Origin: Turritopsis dohrnii
Lineage: Eukaryota; Cnidaria; Hydrozoa; Anthoathecata; Oceaniidae
Length of the DNA: 64,000 nt
Reading direction: 5' to 3'
NCBI GenBank assembly: GCA_027922465.2
Contig: BQMF02000004.1
Coordinates: forward strand, 930,001-994,000
In this document: positions 23,141 to 35,687 of the stretch, in pieces
Numbering within the stretch: position 1 is the stretch's first letter
How the letters are laid out: the number at the start of each line of letters is the position of its first letter
Made by a program: the position numbers and the translations under genes
Notes under the pieces: model-generated
Told to the model about the DNA's origin: nothing
Seen by the model: only the letters and a program-made list of their open reading frames with translations
Databases searched by the model: none

Positions 23141-24862
23141 TATATATTACCAAATTCACATTTCTGGCAAAATTTGCAAGGTGTGCACAAAGAACAATTG
23201 GAAGGTCCTGATATTAAAGTTGGCAGTTGCTTGCAGATTCTTTCCTGATTTTCCCCTGATTTTCAAATGATTTAGGTTCACTTCTATCGTATATCATTTT
23301 ATTCTTCATGTGAACCATAAGTCATATTTTGGGAATTGTGATAGACCTGTTCTCACGTAAGCAACAAGAACAGAATGGATAGTCATTCAGATATCTTGAA
23401 AATTAGCCTAAAGCTATTTCCTCTAGGCCTGATGCGGAAATTGTTCAAGCCCTGAGGCTTCTAGTTTAACTTTTCATTTGAGTATTGAAGGTATCAGAGT
23501 AAGTAATCTTTCTCTTATCTCTCCATCGACGTACTTTGAAAGTAGAATAAATGTTATGTACTACTGGAGAACTAAAAGGAGTAACGGATAAAAAATTTCA
23601 CGTATCTCGAAGCTGAATCTTGTCCAGGGTCTAGATTGTTGTGACGTGACCTACATGGCCAATTTAACATAACATAACATAACATTGACGTGGCCAATTT
23701 AACGGAACAGAGGAATAAAAGCTCTATGGAGAAGAGCGAAAAATTTACAGACTTCATGATATGTTTGCTTTCGACATGAAGAATAATCTCTTCAGATTAC
23801 ATCCGACACAATTGATTTTGTTTTCCGACAATAACTACACGTGCGTCAATAATAAGATAGCGTTAATTTTTTCGAACTGATGAAGACGTTGGATGAAGTC
23901 GTGGAAAATAAAGTAATTTTGCCCCGGTTTCTGAATACGAATAAAGAAATCCACCTGTCTCAGTAGACAGGACTTATATGACCAGTATTTATGATAAACG
24001 CGAGTTTTTTTCAGCTTAGTTTATCTTAATGATGACTCCGAGATAACATATCCCTGCTCCGAGATAATTTGTACCTGCAGTTCTAATGTCCTTTGTCTGA
24101 CATTTCATGATAAACTCCTTTTACTTGATCATTTTACTTTTATGATTGAAAGCCTCATATTTTCGCTTGAAAAAGCGAGGCCTCCTGCTCTAACGTTTAT
24201 TTAAATACACATTCCACTGACAGAAATTGACAATGACTTCTGACTGAAAACTAGCGATGATCACATACATGAAGAAGAACTTGTAAATTTTATCTGAGAC
24301 TGGATGTATTTATTTAAAAATTTAAAGCATGGACAAAAAAGTAAATTTTTATATTAAGAAATACGCTGCTCTATAACTACATAAGAAAAGTTAAATTTAT
24401 TTACACAAAAAACGTTTCCATCACTATCCAGTCATCATCATCAGTTTAAAATGTTACATGTTATACATCGTATAAAAGTACAGATACAGAATACAGATAC
24501 ATAAAATTTTTTATGTTATTTCAGTCAAGTACATCATGAAAACATTTGCGTTTTTTTACCGGAATCCAGATTGACTATACTCTTCATATGTTGATAAGTT
24601 TTGGGGAAAATTCAACATAGACGTTCTTATAAAAGATTATTATTTCCTCTCCCGCAATGTCTCTCGTCGTGAAAGGATTCTGTCTGATGTAAAGCAGGCT
24701 TTAAATAACGAGATAGAATAACAACGACCGCCTGACACTGCGACCCTTTTAAACTATAAGCCGCCATATTGGACTGTTGAAGTAAAAGCAGATTTAAGAG
24801 TGTTGTGCCTTTTCTTATCTTGAATCAGGTTTAATCAAGAATCTTATCTTGAATCTGGAAAA
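23141..24862. other. Non-coding region upstream of SMNDC1
   Basis: No convincing coding exon was found. There is a short (AACAT)n run near 23666. The last 150 bases before the SMNDC1 ATG contain a direct repeat, AATCTTATCTTGAATC and CTTATCTTGAATC (24815-24856), and presumably include the promoter and 5' UTR; no core promoter element was recognised. Confidence 0.4.
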
Positions 24863-27800
24863 ATGGCTTCGTCAGGTGATGGTTTAGATGAGAATCTTGA
24901 AAGCTACAAAGCTCAACTGCAACAGGTAAAATAAAACTTTATATAAACAGGGATATAAACATTTATAAACCACCAAATTTGTTCATCATTTACTTATGAT
25001 GAGAAATAAATAGTGACATCCAAACCCCAAGTTGGAACAGAAATTGGGAAAAGACCCTTTTGGGTTGGGTGGGTTTTATTTATACTAGTTATCTTCTATA
25101 CTTGATTATAATGTTTATTATTTTCCAGGCTCCATTAAGTCTATGAATGTCTATAATGTAATGTAGTATGTGTGGTTTTTGGTAGTTAATGCATTAAATT
25201 TCCCAAAATGAAAAAAGTTGTAATACCAGGATTAGGAATTCTATATATAGAAATTAAAAATTTGGCTGCAACATATTTATAGTTCATAAAAAGTCGATTG
25301 ACATGTAATATATTTATTCGGACATCCAGTATCAATATCATCTATCGTCCTAACTTCGGACATCCTGCCAAACTTCGGATATAAAAAAAACATATCCGCA
25401 AAATACAAACCACATCAGTAAAAGTCCATACTGCAGTGTGAATTAAACTATAAATCTAAAACTTGTCACAACTAAACTTAACAAAAATGAAACACTTAAA
25501 TTAGTTGACTGTACCCTTGAGACGAATGTGATTTATAATTATGCTGAACGTTTAAAGGCGATATCCACTATGGATAATTGTCCACAGACATAAATACAAA
25601 CATACGCAGGTGCTCATTACGTAGAGAAGAGTATTGTAAAATCATCATAGCAATTGATTAGTATCAAAGAAAAAAGTCGAAAAAAAATGTAAACAAAACA
25701 TTTCGCTAAATGATATTCAATGATTGCTTCTCTGGTTACCTGGTTCTCATTCAGTTACAGATAAAAGATTCAATATATATAGTCATTTAGGGGAAAAATG
25801 CCACAGGTGATGTTTCAGGGGGAAAAAGCCGCACTTGATTTTATTTGTTTTTTGTAATGAAATACATGAAAAACTAATTAGATATGCTTTATCATCTATT
25901 TAACAACTATTTTTTTCAATTAATATTTAAAATATTTGCTCCGATTTTTCATATTTCATACTTCAAAATTCACCATCAAATTGTTTGCAATATCAACTTC
26001 ATATAGAGTCAACTTCCTTTTGCCACTACAACCGCGTGGTACGGTAAATCAATAGAAGCCGTGCTTCACGTAGCTATCAACACCATCTTGAAATCATCCA
26101 ATAAATATTGCATCATAATCGTTATGCCCTATTACTGAAATTTATGCGGCTTTTTCCCCTCTCAAAAATTAGACTATCGGGGAAAAAAGCCGCAAAGTTT
26201 TCTCACGTTAAATATCCCCTTGGGAGATTGATTCCCAAGAAAGAACATTCGAATGAGAGGACGTTCCCACAGTTGCTGATACAAAGGAAAGAAAAAAGAC
26301 AATTATAATCAGAATACAAGATGTTTTGCTTACGAAAAATTTCTGTGGTGTGGAAACGGGCCTCTATGGTGTGGAAACCGGCCTTTATGTAGTTTTACAA
26401 GATATTTTACCTACGAAGTATTTATGTGGTGTGGAAAACGGCCTTTATCGTTCTCATATACCGTAGTTTTCGAAAATTAATATAAATAAAGATGGCGTCT
26501 TAGAAAAGACGTAAAAAACAATGCGCGGTTTTTTTTCCCTTTACTGCGGATTTTTTCCCCGATCTTCAGGATAAAAAACCCTCACAATCATTCTTACTTT
26601 TCTACAAAATAGATGCATGAATATGTTAAAAAGATATACCAGTGTTTTGTTGTAACATATGTCTTTCACATTAACATGGTTAGAATTGTTTAACTGTAAA
26701 CATAATGCAAATCAATAAAAAGTTTTAAAAAATGCGGCTTTTTTCCCCCAATCGACTAGTTATTTCAAAAGTTAATACAAGTAGAAACCGTCTGCTATAA
26801 TACTATTTTAAGTTGTTCGACAGGATTGCTATTGCAATCCCTTGAGGATAATGTTTATCATTATTTTCAAATCACTTACTTTGTACACGCTTATTTACGC
26901 TTCACGCTGACTTTATTGCGTTTGAACACATTATTTTTCATTAGCTTGAATCAGGCAGAAATATATACGTTATAATGAATTTCTTCTCTTCCTGAAAAAT
27001 TTCAACTGTTGTACCTATACTGTTAATACATGTTTTTTTAAAAAAAAAATTTATAAGCCTTAACTTTTGCCACAAAATAAGAGCAACACGAGGCTCAAAT
27101 GGTTGTTGCAAAAATCCTCATTTTTTTTGTATATAAAATGATAACAGTCAGTATGAGAATTTTTCCTCAGACCACCATAAAATGGTGTAGAAGTTCATTA
27201 TTTTCACTTGTGAATTTTTCTCACCTACAATAAATTTCAAAATATATCAATGGTGGTGCAAAGTGTAGTCTTCTTAAAAACTTACCAAATGGCTTACATT
27301 TTTATATAATATTTGTTTCACTACCAATTTTATTTGAATCATTGAGTTGAAAACAACAAACTTGTAACAGGTGTTGTAAAAGTGCTTTTATATTTCCCTG
27401 GAGATTCCTCCAATAAGAACAAAATAAGGCTGGAATGTGAAACCGTGTTTTTAAAGTGAATATCAAAATAAGAACAATTCAGGCTAATAACAAATAAGAT
27501 TAGACCACCTCAGATTAGATTTTAATGATTTTATAAAAACAAACGTGTAATGTGTTCTTATCCTCTCCTCTGTCTTCTTGTATGTCAATGATCTTCTGAT
27601 CATCTCGTCTGTTTTATTCTTTGCTAATGACACTTTTTTCAAAGCTGATTCAGGCCTTACCAATCAAGAGTTAAAAAGTCTTAGTGTGTAGTTCCAGCCC
27701 TGTGAATCCAGGTCGGCATTCGGCAATGCCAACCTAAAAGCCGACCTATGTTAGGCTGAGGTCAGCTTTTTCTTGCCGACGTGTTCTATTTCCAAGGTCG

Positions 27801-30800
27801 GCATGCCGAGAAAATGTTTCTGTGTAGCGGAATATGTTTATAACAGAAAGTATTTAGTTTGGGTGCCAAGATGGTTGCTATATGGCGTTCTGTTTAAATT
27901 TCGAAAATGAGCATGGCGTCAGTATTATTTCATCTCCTTTTTTGAAGCCGCCATTCTACTGCATGTGAGTGATTATTCTTTTCCAAAAATGAGCATGGCG
28001 TCAGTATTACTCCTTTTATGAAGTCATTCTACTGCATGTGACTTATTTTTTCCTGATATAAGAGAGCGTGTTTCGTAAAAAAAATTTTTGCGTGCATTTT
28101 CTTTTACTAGATCGTTTTAATAATTGCGGTGTGTTTTTCTTAAGGCAAGGTCTGTGAATAGATTTTGTTTAAGAAAGAATATAAACTAATATTTAGTTTA
28201 TTCATCTGTCTTTACGATTAAATTCTCGTATTAAAAATCACAATCTTTTGATTTAAGGTATATAATTAGGGTAGCTGGGAATATCAGGCTTGTTGATGAA
28301 CAGTAAGTCTTTTCTTCTGGATTCACAGGGCTGTAGTTCAATATTAATCACATTTAGTCTAAATAAAACTTCTTTATCAATGATAAATATTGAATATTTG
28401 TCTTTAAAATGTGTATATTCAACTGCACTAACAAGTTGTCATTATTCTTGATGATATTTTTTGCCTGAATTGATATTTTCTGAATAAGTGAAATTAATTT
28501 TTTATTTTATATAGTCCGTCATTCACAATGTATACCAGTAATTAGATTTCGGCAAAAGCAAGAAATATATTACAACCAGCTTTGTTTTTTTTCACAGAAC
28601 TCTCTAACCACATTTGGGACTTTCCATATAAGGACATACCTCCTATACTGTTATGGCAAATCATCGATCATGGACGCCCTGATATTAACAGGACTTGATA
28701 ATGCGATCTGTCTCGCTGAGAAATACCATGTAATTACTTCTGAACTAGATTTGATTAACTAATTTCAAAATGTTGATATAACAATAAATTTATCATTAAG
28801 AACTTCAAGAACATATGACTTTTAATAATGACTATTTACAATTTTTAGCCTTTTCACTGTTAGTTTTCATGGTTCTGATTCTTCTCATGAAGGCTTTAAA
28901 GCACGAGGCATTACTGATAACTTAATATCAAGTAAGTTATGCTTCCAATTGGATGTCAGTGTCCCTTTTTTACTGAATAGAAATATATAAGTGGTAAAAT
29001 ACTACTAATAATTAAGTTTTAAATGTTTTGTTAAGTTTACTGGCTTCTGTTCTGTCATTGCAATTGACACAGTTTTGTAAGAGACACTCACAAACTAAAG
29101 CATAGGCTAAACTAACATTAGAACGATGGTGGAACAAGAGGTCCAAAGAGTTTTTCGATAAGTTATTTGAGAAAAGAATCAATTGGTACGAAATCAATCA
29201 ATAGAGAATTCCAGAGCTCCAGCAGCCATCATGCTCTTCTACATATTGTTTATTATCTCACATCATTAAATTCACAAGTTATTCAAAGATGTTTGATTAT
29301 AAAATTTCTACTTCTAAAAGCAATTGTTTTTTAGACACTACTTTATAAACATTTTCCCCTCTTAGCTGCTGTTTATTGTGGATGTATATCAACTCATGTG
29401 TAGTTACTAATAGATTTTTTTTCAATTTTTTATTTCATGAGAGATTTTAGTTTACCTTGCTTTCATTATTGTTGTTAGGGTTTGTAAGATATTATAGCTT
29501 CAGGATCTCTATAACTGTCTATTCCAATAGAGTAAATGTGATCATTTCTTCTGGGTTTTTTCACTTCTGTGAATGAAACTTCATTGTTAGAAACTCAGTT
29601 TCATGCTAAAGTTTCTTTTACCTTTACACTAAAGATATTCTTCTTTTCTTGCGGCAACAGTAACGATGGCGCAATTCGAGATGCTTCCCAGGATTAGTTG
29701 TATTCAGTCTGTTCATAAATTGACACGTTGTTGCATAGTTACCAGCCCCCATCTTAATTTGATGCCAGTTTTTACATGAAATCAGTAACAGTTCTTATTG
29801 AAATGTATATTTGTATACAAACAAACTTTATCCTTAGCACACTCAATGTCTTTATCTTTTAGATGAATTTCGTTGTCACACCAGCAGTGACAGCTCGTCA
29901 TGCCTTTCTCAAAGCAAGCTCTCATAGAACAAAGTCTCTTTCTACCAGTGTGTCTATAAATAATTTGTCTCAAATCCTTCCAATATTCACTTTTATTACT
30001 TTTTGAACTGTTCAGGTTGAAGCTGCTCTTCTTATTGATGACAGTAATGAAGATCTGATAAAACTCAAGACAGATTTGCTGGTAAGAACAACTGTCAATA
30101 CTTGTTTACCCAGTGTCTAGAGCATAATTAAACAACACAATATTCTATTCTAGGAAGTGATTGAGTTAACTGAAGAATTGATGCAAGTGAAAGAGGTAAA
30201 TATTTCATCCAATCATATTTTTTTCATTCCCACTTTCTGTTAAAAGAATAACGATATAATTTAAAACGTTCCTTATTTTATATCCCTAATATTAAATACT
30301 GTCTCACTAGGGAAGTATATTTTCAAAAATGTTTTATAGTGTTCTGAAAGAACATAGTGAAATAAGCACAACTTGTCTTAGCTGAAATAGAAAAATATTT
30401 AAGAGGTGTATGTTACAACTTGAGTGTCGTTTGTAGGATCCTGTCGTAGAGAACAAACCCAAAGTCGACATCCCTACAGAAAAAACAACAGAGTGGAAAT
30501 CAGGAGATCGCTGTCGAGCAGTCCGAAAAACGGATGGAAAGTAAGTGGGGATTGTTTTGTGTCTAGTATCCTATCCGTCACACTCGGTTTAGTAAGAGTT
30601 AATAATGAACATCAGATTCAAAAATGATTCAGGTGAGTGCAGATGTGTATAATGGATTTCACGAGATGTTTCGGTTTTATTTCTAGGCCGGGTTGCGATA
30701 GCCTTTTACTTCGTGCAGACATTTCTTTCCCAAGAGTAAGTAAAAGCACATCTCTGGCCATTTCTCTGAAAAACCCTCCAGGTAGTGCATCACCAGTTAG

Positions 30801-33512
30801 CAATCAACCAGGAATAACAATACTGTCACAAAGAAAACCGTGTTGTAGTAATAGAAAATATATAATGATGTGCCCATGTCATTGTGATTGATCTTGTCTG
30901 TTTAGAATTTGTAATGCCACCATTGACATGATAGCCGATGATAAAATATCCTGCACACTCAAGTTCGATAACATCATTTCATTAGATGTTGTAAAGGTCA
31001 GCTTCACCCTTCAATTCCTTATTTTCGTGATATCTTCTTAAGTCTCATTCATCCATTCCATTTCTGTTTGGTTTTTTTATCAAGCTTTCGGAGTTGCAGC
31101 CAATCAGTGAAGATCCGAAATCTATGAATGGCCACCATAAATTCAACAAATTAACCAGGTAATACTCCTTCCAACAATTTCACAAACATTTAATTTTTGA
31201 ACAGTGTTTTCTTAAATGCCATAAGCATATCACTTATATGTTTTGTTTGCAACAGGGAGGAACTTGACAAGAGAAGAGAAGTCAAGAAGAATAAACTGAT
31301 GAAGAAGAAGCAAAGAATGAAGGTGAGGAATCCTTATTAACTCTTCTGCTTCTTCTTGTTATTACCCATGAATCATGAAAGTTTCCATATTTCCTCAGAC
31401 CAGCATTTACCTTATCAGTAAAAAATATTCTTCAGCAATAATATTCGGCATAGACGAATTGATCAGTTTTTACTGACGGAGTACTTTCAGTTTGTACCTG
31501 ATCAGTTTGATTGTGACTGAGCCAGCCTCTTATTTTGGTGTGTTGTTCTTTAGGATTTTGAAGAAGCTCGTGAGGCTGGCAAGAACAAGTGGCAAACATT
31601 TTTCAAAAAGGGGAGCTTAAAGGTTAGTTCACATTTGTGTATGATAAGGGTTAGTTCACATTTGTGTAGGATAAGGGTTAGTTCCCATTTGTGTAGGATA
31701 AGGGTTAGTTCATATTTGTGCAGGATAAGGGTTAGTTCATATTTGTGCAGGGTAAGGGTTAGTTCATATTTGTGCAGGATAAGGGTTAGTTCATATTTGT
31801 GCAGGGTAAGGGTTAGTTCATATTTGTGCAGGGTAAGGGTTAGTTCATATTTGTGCAGGATAAGGGTTAGTTCATATTTGTGCAGGGTAAGGGTTAGTTC
31901 ATATTTGTGCAGGATAAGGGTTAGTTCATATTTGTGCAGGATAAGGGTTAGTTCATATTTGTGCAGGATAAGGGTTAGTTCATATTTGTGCAGGGTAAGG
32001 GTTAGTTCATATTTGTGCAGGGTAAGGGTTAGTTCATATTTGTGCAGGATAAGGGTTAGTTCATATTTGTGCAGGATAAGGGTTAGTTCATATTTGTGCA
32101 GGGTAAGGGTTAGTTCATATTTGTGCAGGGTAAGGGTTAGTTCATATTTGTGCAGGATAAGGGTTAGTTCATATTTGTGCAGGGTAAGGGTTAGTTCATA
32201 TTTGTACAGGATAAGGGTTAGTTCATATTTGTGCAGGATAAGGGTTAGTTCATATTTGTGCAGGGTAAGGGTTAGTTCATATTTGTGCAGGGTAAGGGTT
32301 AGTTCATATTTGTGCAGGATAAGGGTTAGTTCATATTTGTGCAGGGTAAGGGTTAGTTCATATTTGTGCAGGATAAGGGTTAGTTCATATTTGTGCAGGA
32401 TAAGGGTTAGTTCATATTTGTGCAGGGTAAGGGTTAGTTCATATTTGTGCAGGATAAGGGTTAGTTCATATTTGTGCAGGGTAAGGGTTAGTTCATATTT
32501 GTGCAGGATAAGGGTTAGTTCATATTTGTGCAGGGTAAGGGTTAGTTCATATTTGTGCAGGGTAAGGGTTAGTTCATATTTGTGCAGGATAAGGGTTAGT
32601 TCAGGGTAAGGCTGCCTCATTTAAGAAGAACAATATCTATCTTGTTTTGAAGACTTGTAACTATACTCTGAACACTGATTCTTTTTAAAATTTTATTAAA
32701 AAGTTCTGTTCATGTTTGGCAGCAGTCATAATGTTTGTTCCATCATACCGTTAACATACTGCCATGTTGTGTTTCAGAGAAAACATAAGGTGAAAGGTTT
32801 GAACAAGAAAAGTATATTCGCATCCTGTGAAGACGGCAAAGGAAAGGTAATGTCTGCCTGTTGTTATGTTTTACTTGTGGTGTTGATAAGTTTTTGAAGG
32901 ATTAATAGAAATTGTATCGCATTAAAAATTGACCGACATCATAGCAATTGTTTCGACGCCCCTTTAACGATTGATTGTCCGCCTTTCAAACGCCCATAGA
33001 TAATCCACACACGAAAAAAAATCTCGTTTTAAAAGTTAACGAACTGTTGTTAATGTCATGAGATAACTAAAGCCGATACTTTTCTACAAGACAATTTCTT
33101 TGAGAATCTTTTCCTCACTGCGTTTGTTATTTTTATATTTAACAGTTGCTCGTTACCATGATTTATTTTCGTAATGAGGGGGATTGGCACTGCTGACGTC
33201 ACCATATCTTGCTCTCTTTACTTGTGTTTATTACATTTATCTCGAGCCTTCGCTTAAACCAGATATTTCAAGCGTCACCTTTTAAAACCCGACGTACCAG
33301 GCGTTCGTGACGGCACTTTTATGTAAGGTCATAGGCTCATCCACAGTCAAAAAAATATCCCAACGGTTGGTCGAATATTTACATAACGAAGTTCATTAGT
33401 GTGACGTCACTTATGTGTATGCTTTATTTAGATTGGTGTTGGAACTTGCGGAACATCTGGCAGAACGATGACTGAATACACACCCGCATCTGCTTACATG
33501 TACAAAAAATAA
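24863..33512 (+). CDS. SMNDC1: SMNDC1/SPF30-like splicing factor
   Basis: Ten exons join in frame to a 241-residue protein (human SMNDC1 is close to 240): 24863-24925, 30016-30081, 30154-30195, 30437-30540, 30906-30996, 31085-31158, 31256-31322, 31554-31622, 32778-32846, 33432-33512. The N-terminus has 'LESYKAQLQQVEAAL' and 'VIELTEELM', as in SMNDC1. A Tudor region follows from 'EWKSGDRCRAV'. A Lys-rich helix comes next, then 'KKSIFAS' and 'IGVGTCGT', the conserved C-terminal signature. The family protein is a nuclear factor needed for spliceosome assembly through U2/U4-U5-U6 snRNP contacts. The Tudor region is unusual: the Trp of the human 'AVW' and the Tyr of 'AGYGN' are replaced by Arg and Ile, so the methylarginine-binding aromatic cage looks incomplete. 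Intron 1 is 5.1 kb and holds two MITEs; the intron after exon 8 is mostly a 27-bp minisatellite. Confidence 0.93.
25780..26757. mobile_element. MITE with GGGGAAAAAAGCCGC motif
   Basis: The left end AGTCATTTAGGGGAAAAATG pairs imperfectly with the right end (reverse complement AGTCGATTGGGGGAAAAAAG). Inside, GGGGGAAAAAGCCGC, GCGGCTTTTTCCCCT and GGGGAAAAAAGCCGC recur at 25829, 26137 and 26179. A second internal repeat, GTGTGGAAACGGGCCT, occurs three times between 26345 and 26446. The element lies in intron 1 of SMNDC1. Confidence 0.6.
27695..28333. mobile_element. MITE with CAGCCCTGTGAATCCAG ends and 6-bp TSD
   Basis: The terminal repeats CAGCCCTGTGAATCCAG and CTGGATTCACAGGGCTG are perfect over 17 bases. 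Both sides are flanked by TAGTTC, a 6-base target duplication. Inside are an imperfect duplication around ATGAGCATGGCGTCAGTATT (27906 and 27990) and GGTCGGCAT boxes (27711, 27796). It sits in intron 1 of SMNDC1. Confidence 0.85.
31620..32605 (+). repeat. 27-bp minisatellite in a SMNDC1 intron
   Basis: About 36 copies of a 27-base unit, readable as GTTAGTTCATATTTGTGCAG plus GATAAGG or GGTAAGG, begin exactly at the donor of exon 8 (AAAG|GTTAGT at 31623). The first three units have CACATTTGTGTAG or CCCATTTGTGTAG, and one has TGTACAG. Because 27 is a multiple of three and the unit lacks stops in one frame on each strand, long artificial open frames arise on both strands. Confidence 0.97.
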
Positions 33513-34352
33513 TTTCGTTGTCAAGGAAACACCGCCGTTCTCGTGTGATTGGCTAATCGTATATGTGCGATGAACTGGTCGAGTTCATCTCATATCCCTC
33601 TCGAGTGGCAAGTGGTGAAAACCGCTGAACATTCCTGACAAATGTATGGGCGTAAATGTTTGGGCGTAAATCTTGGATGTATATAAACTTTCGTTTTAAC
33701 AGCATTTTGATGGAAATGGTTTCATGTGACGGTTTCATAGATTTCTTCTCGTTTCAAACCCAATGTGATCACCTCTACTGGTACTCACAAAATGTTGAGA
33801 ATATGTGTCCACCATCTTTATTCTGTTTCTCTTTCAAACTGTGACGAAATTTTTAAGTACCTACTAGTCAGATGTTTCTTAAAAGATGTGTTTGCTTCAA
33901 TAACATTTTCACTAAATAAGGAAATCTGAAATGTCGCTAAAAAGATTTACTCTTATTTTGTTAAAACTCATAAGTAAATGTTTTTCATTGTTCTTCTTTT
34001 TCAAAATGCTGTGAAAGGATGTGTTTAAAACAAGTTTCCGACGCTGATGAAAGAAAAGACTCCTTTGACGATTTTTGAACGACGAGTAGATAATTTGTGA
34101 GTTACTCTGTAGAAATAATCGGACATGACATATAAAACGATGTGTAACGATGTGTACATAGCTGAAACATGAATTTGTTCAAATAGAATGAATACGATAT
34201 ATTGCAATCAGGGATATTCCACATTTCTGCAAAAAGATTGCATACATGTTGTTGCTATGACAACTAAGAAATTAAAAGTTTATTTTATTCTTTCGTAAAG
34301 ATGATGGCTTATCCCTGCATGGCACATTTGTTAAAAAACCTCCGCCACGAAG

Positions 34353-34700
34353 ACCGACTTTTTTTTGCGTCAGTAAAATTTTTCGAAATTGGATGAACAT
34401 GGATTGAACGCAATCTAACTTTAGCAAATGACCGTTATGCAAATAGATCCTTTGATGAAAGTCTCTCAGTTTTGTTTAGTGCTAGACATCAAAGATGAGG
34501 AGCTACCAAGATGATGAGGTCATGTTATAGACGAGAAATTAAATAAGCATCATTCAAGTTTTTTTTCTATTCTTATACCTTCGTTGATCACGTGGATAAA
34601 ACGAAGCAATGAATTCGGTCAGTGGAAAATTTTTGCGAAATTTAAATTTTCTGCCACTTTAAATTAGCGAAATAAGTTGACGCAAAAAAAATTCGGCCTA
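34353..34700. mobile_element. MITE with GGCCGACTTTTTTTTGCGT ends
   Basis: ACCGACTTTTTTTTGCGTCA at the left matches the reverse complement of the right end (GCCGAATTTTTTTTGCGTCA). It is the same family as 52226-52425. It interrupts a dispersed repeat that is uninterrupted at 50691-50820. Confidence 0.75.
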
Positions 34701-34931
34701 AGGTAGACACAGTTTTAGTAAAAATGCTCTTCATCGCAGAGACTTGACGATTTTGCCCACTGGAAATTTAATCTCTTCTCTCAGAAGGATGTTTTGTTGC
34801 AAGTTCTTTCATAAGTATTGGACTGAAAATCATATTTGAATATTTTTTTGTTTGTAAAAAACTTCAGGTCTTCAAGTTTTTACATTCATGTTGTTCTTCC
34901 ATTTTTCATTATCTGAAAAAAGAAAATGCCA

Positions 34932-35007
34932 AACCTCGTACTCAGGGTTGCCTTGTATACGGACAGTGGTGTATATTGAAAAGGTAAGAAACCCTGGGTA
35001 CGAGGTT
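34932..35007. repeat. Short inverted repeat, AACCTCGTACTCAGGGTT
   Basis: AACCTCGTACTCAGGGTT and AACCCTGGGTACGAGGTT face each other across about 40 bases. Single ends of this type are scattered through the window (12750, 14311, 19933). Confidence 0.75.
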
Positions 35008-35687
35008 AGAAAATGCCTTTTATCACATTAAGCTTTGAGTTTTCAAGAGTTGAAACTTTCGGAAGCTGTGGAACAAAATCTATGGAAAACGGCAACTTCG
35101 AACCCAATATCTGAGAAGTCCATCATTCAGCAGACATCGGTTATTCGTTATTTTTACTTGGAAACAAATTAATCACCCTGGTTACAATCGAACTGGTTTC
35201 AGAGAACTTTCACTATAATCATTAAATCCAGTCGCTGTAGAATTTCTTTTTTTCATTCTCCCTCTGCTGACGTTTGCAGTTCTACGCGGGTTAGCATTAA
35301 AAACGAGGCGTGTATAGGCTGAACATTCGACCTTACTGGATATAGGTCCGTCGTGTCTTTTAAATTATCCGTGTTCATAACACAAACTGTTAACTCAGAT
35401 AACTTTCAAAAATTAACACCAGAACTTATTTTTTGTGTTTTTGAGTTTTACCCTATCATCCCACATTTTCGTGCAATTTTTAACTTTGGTTCAATGCAAG
35501 CCTCTTCTTGTCAACGAAAAATAAAGAAAAGAGAAACAAAATAAGAAATGGACATGAACGTGCTGAAATCAACATTTTAAAAAATAGGTAGCCGTAATTT
35601 GTTTTTTGTGATATGTGTGGCTATAGCCGTTTTCGAAAAGTTTTATATGAATAAATGTCTAAGCGAATCGAAGAAAAATAAAAACTA

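Larger units (their letters stand above)
33513..35687. other. Non-coding region downstream of SMNDC1
   Basis: No convincing exon was seen. The stretch includes the 3' UTR of SMNDC1 and two inverted-repeat elements listed separately. It also includes 'GGCACATTTGTTAAAAAA...AAAATGCTCTTCATCGCAGAG', a repeat with another copy at 50691-50820 and a partial one at 17525-17570. Confidence 0.5.

Noticed and set aside
31550..32620. Long open frames of 356 and 324 codons on both strands
   Set aside because: They are produced by a 27-bp stop-free tandem repeat inside a SMNDC1 intron; the same DNA is open on both strands and has no start or codon bias of its own.
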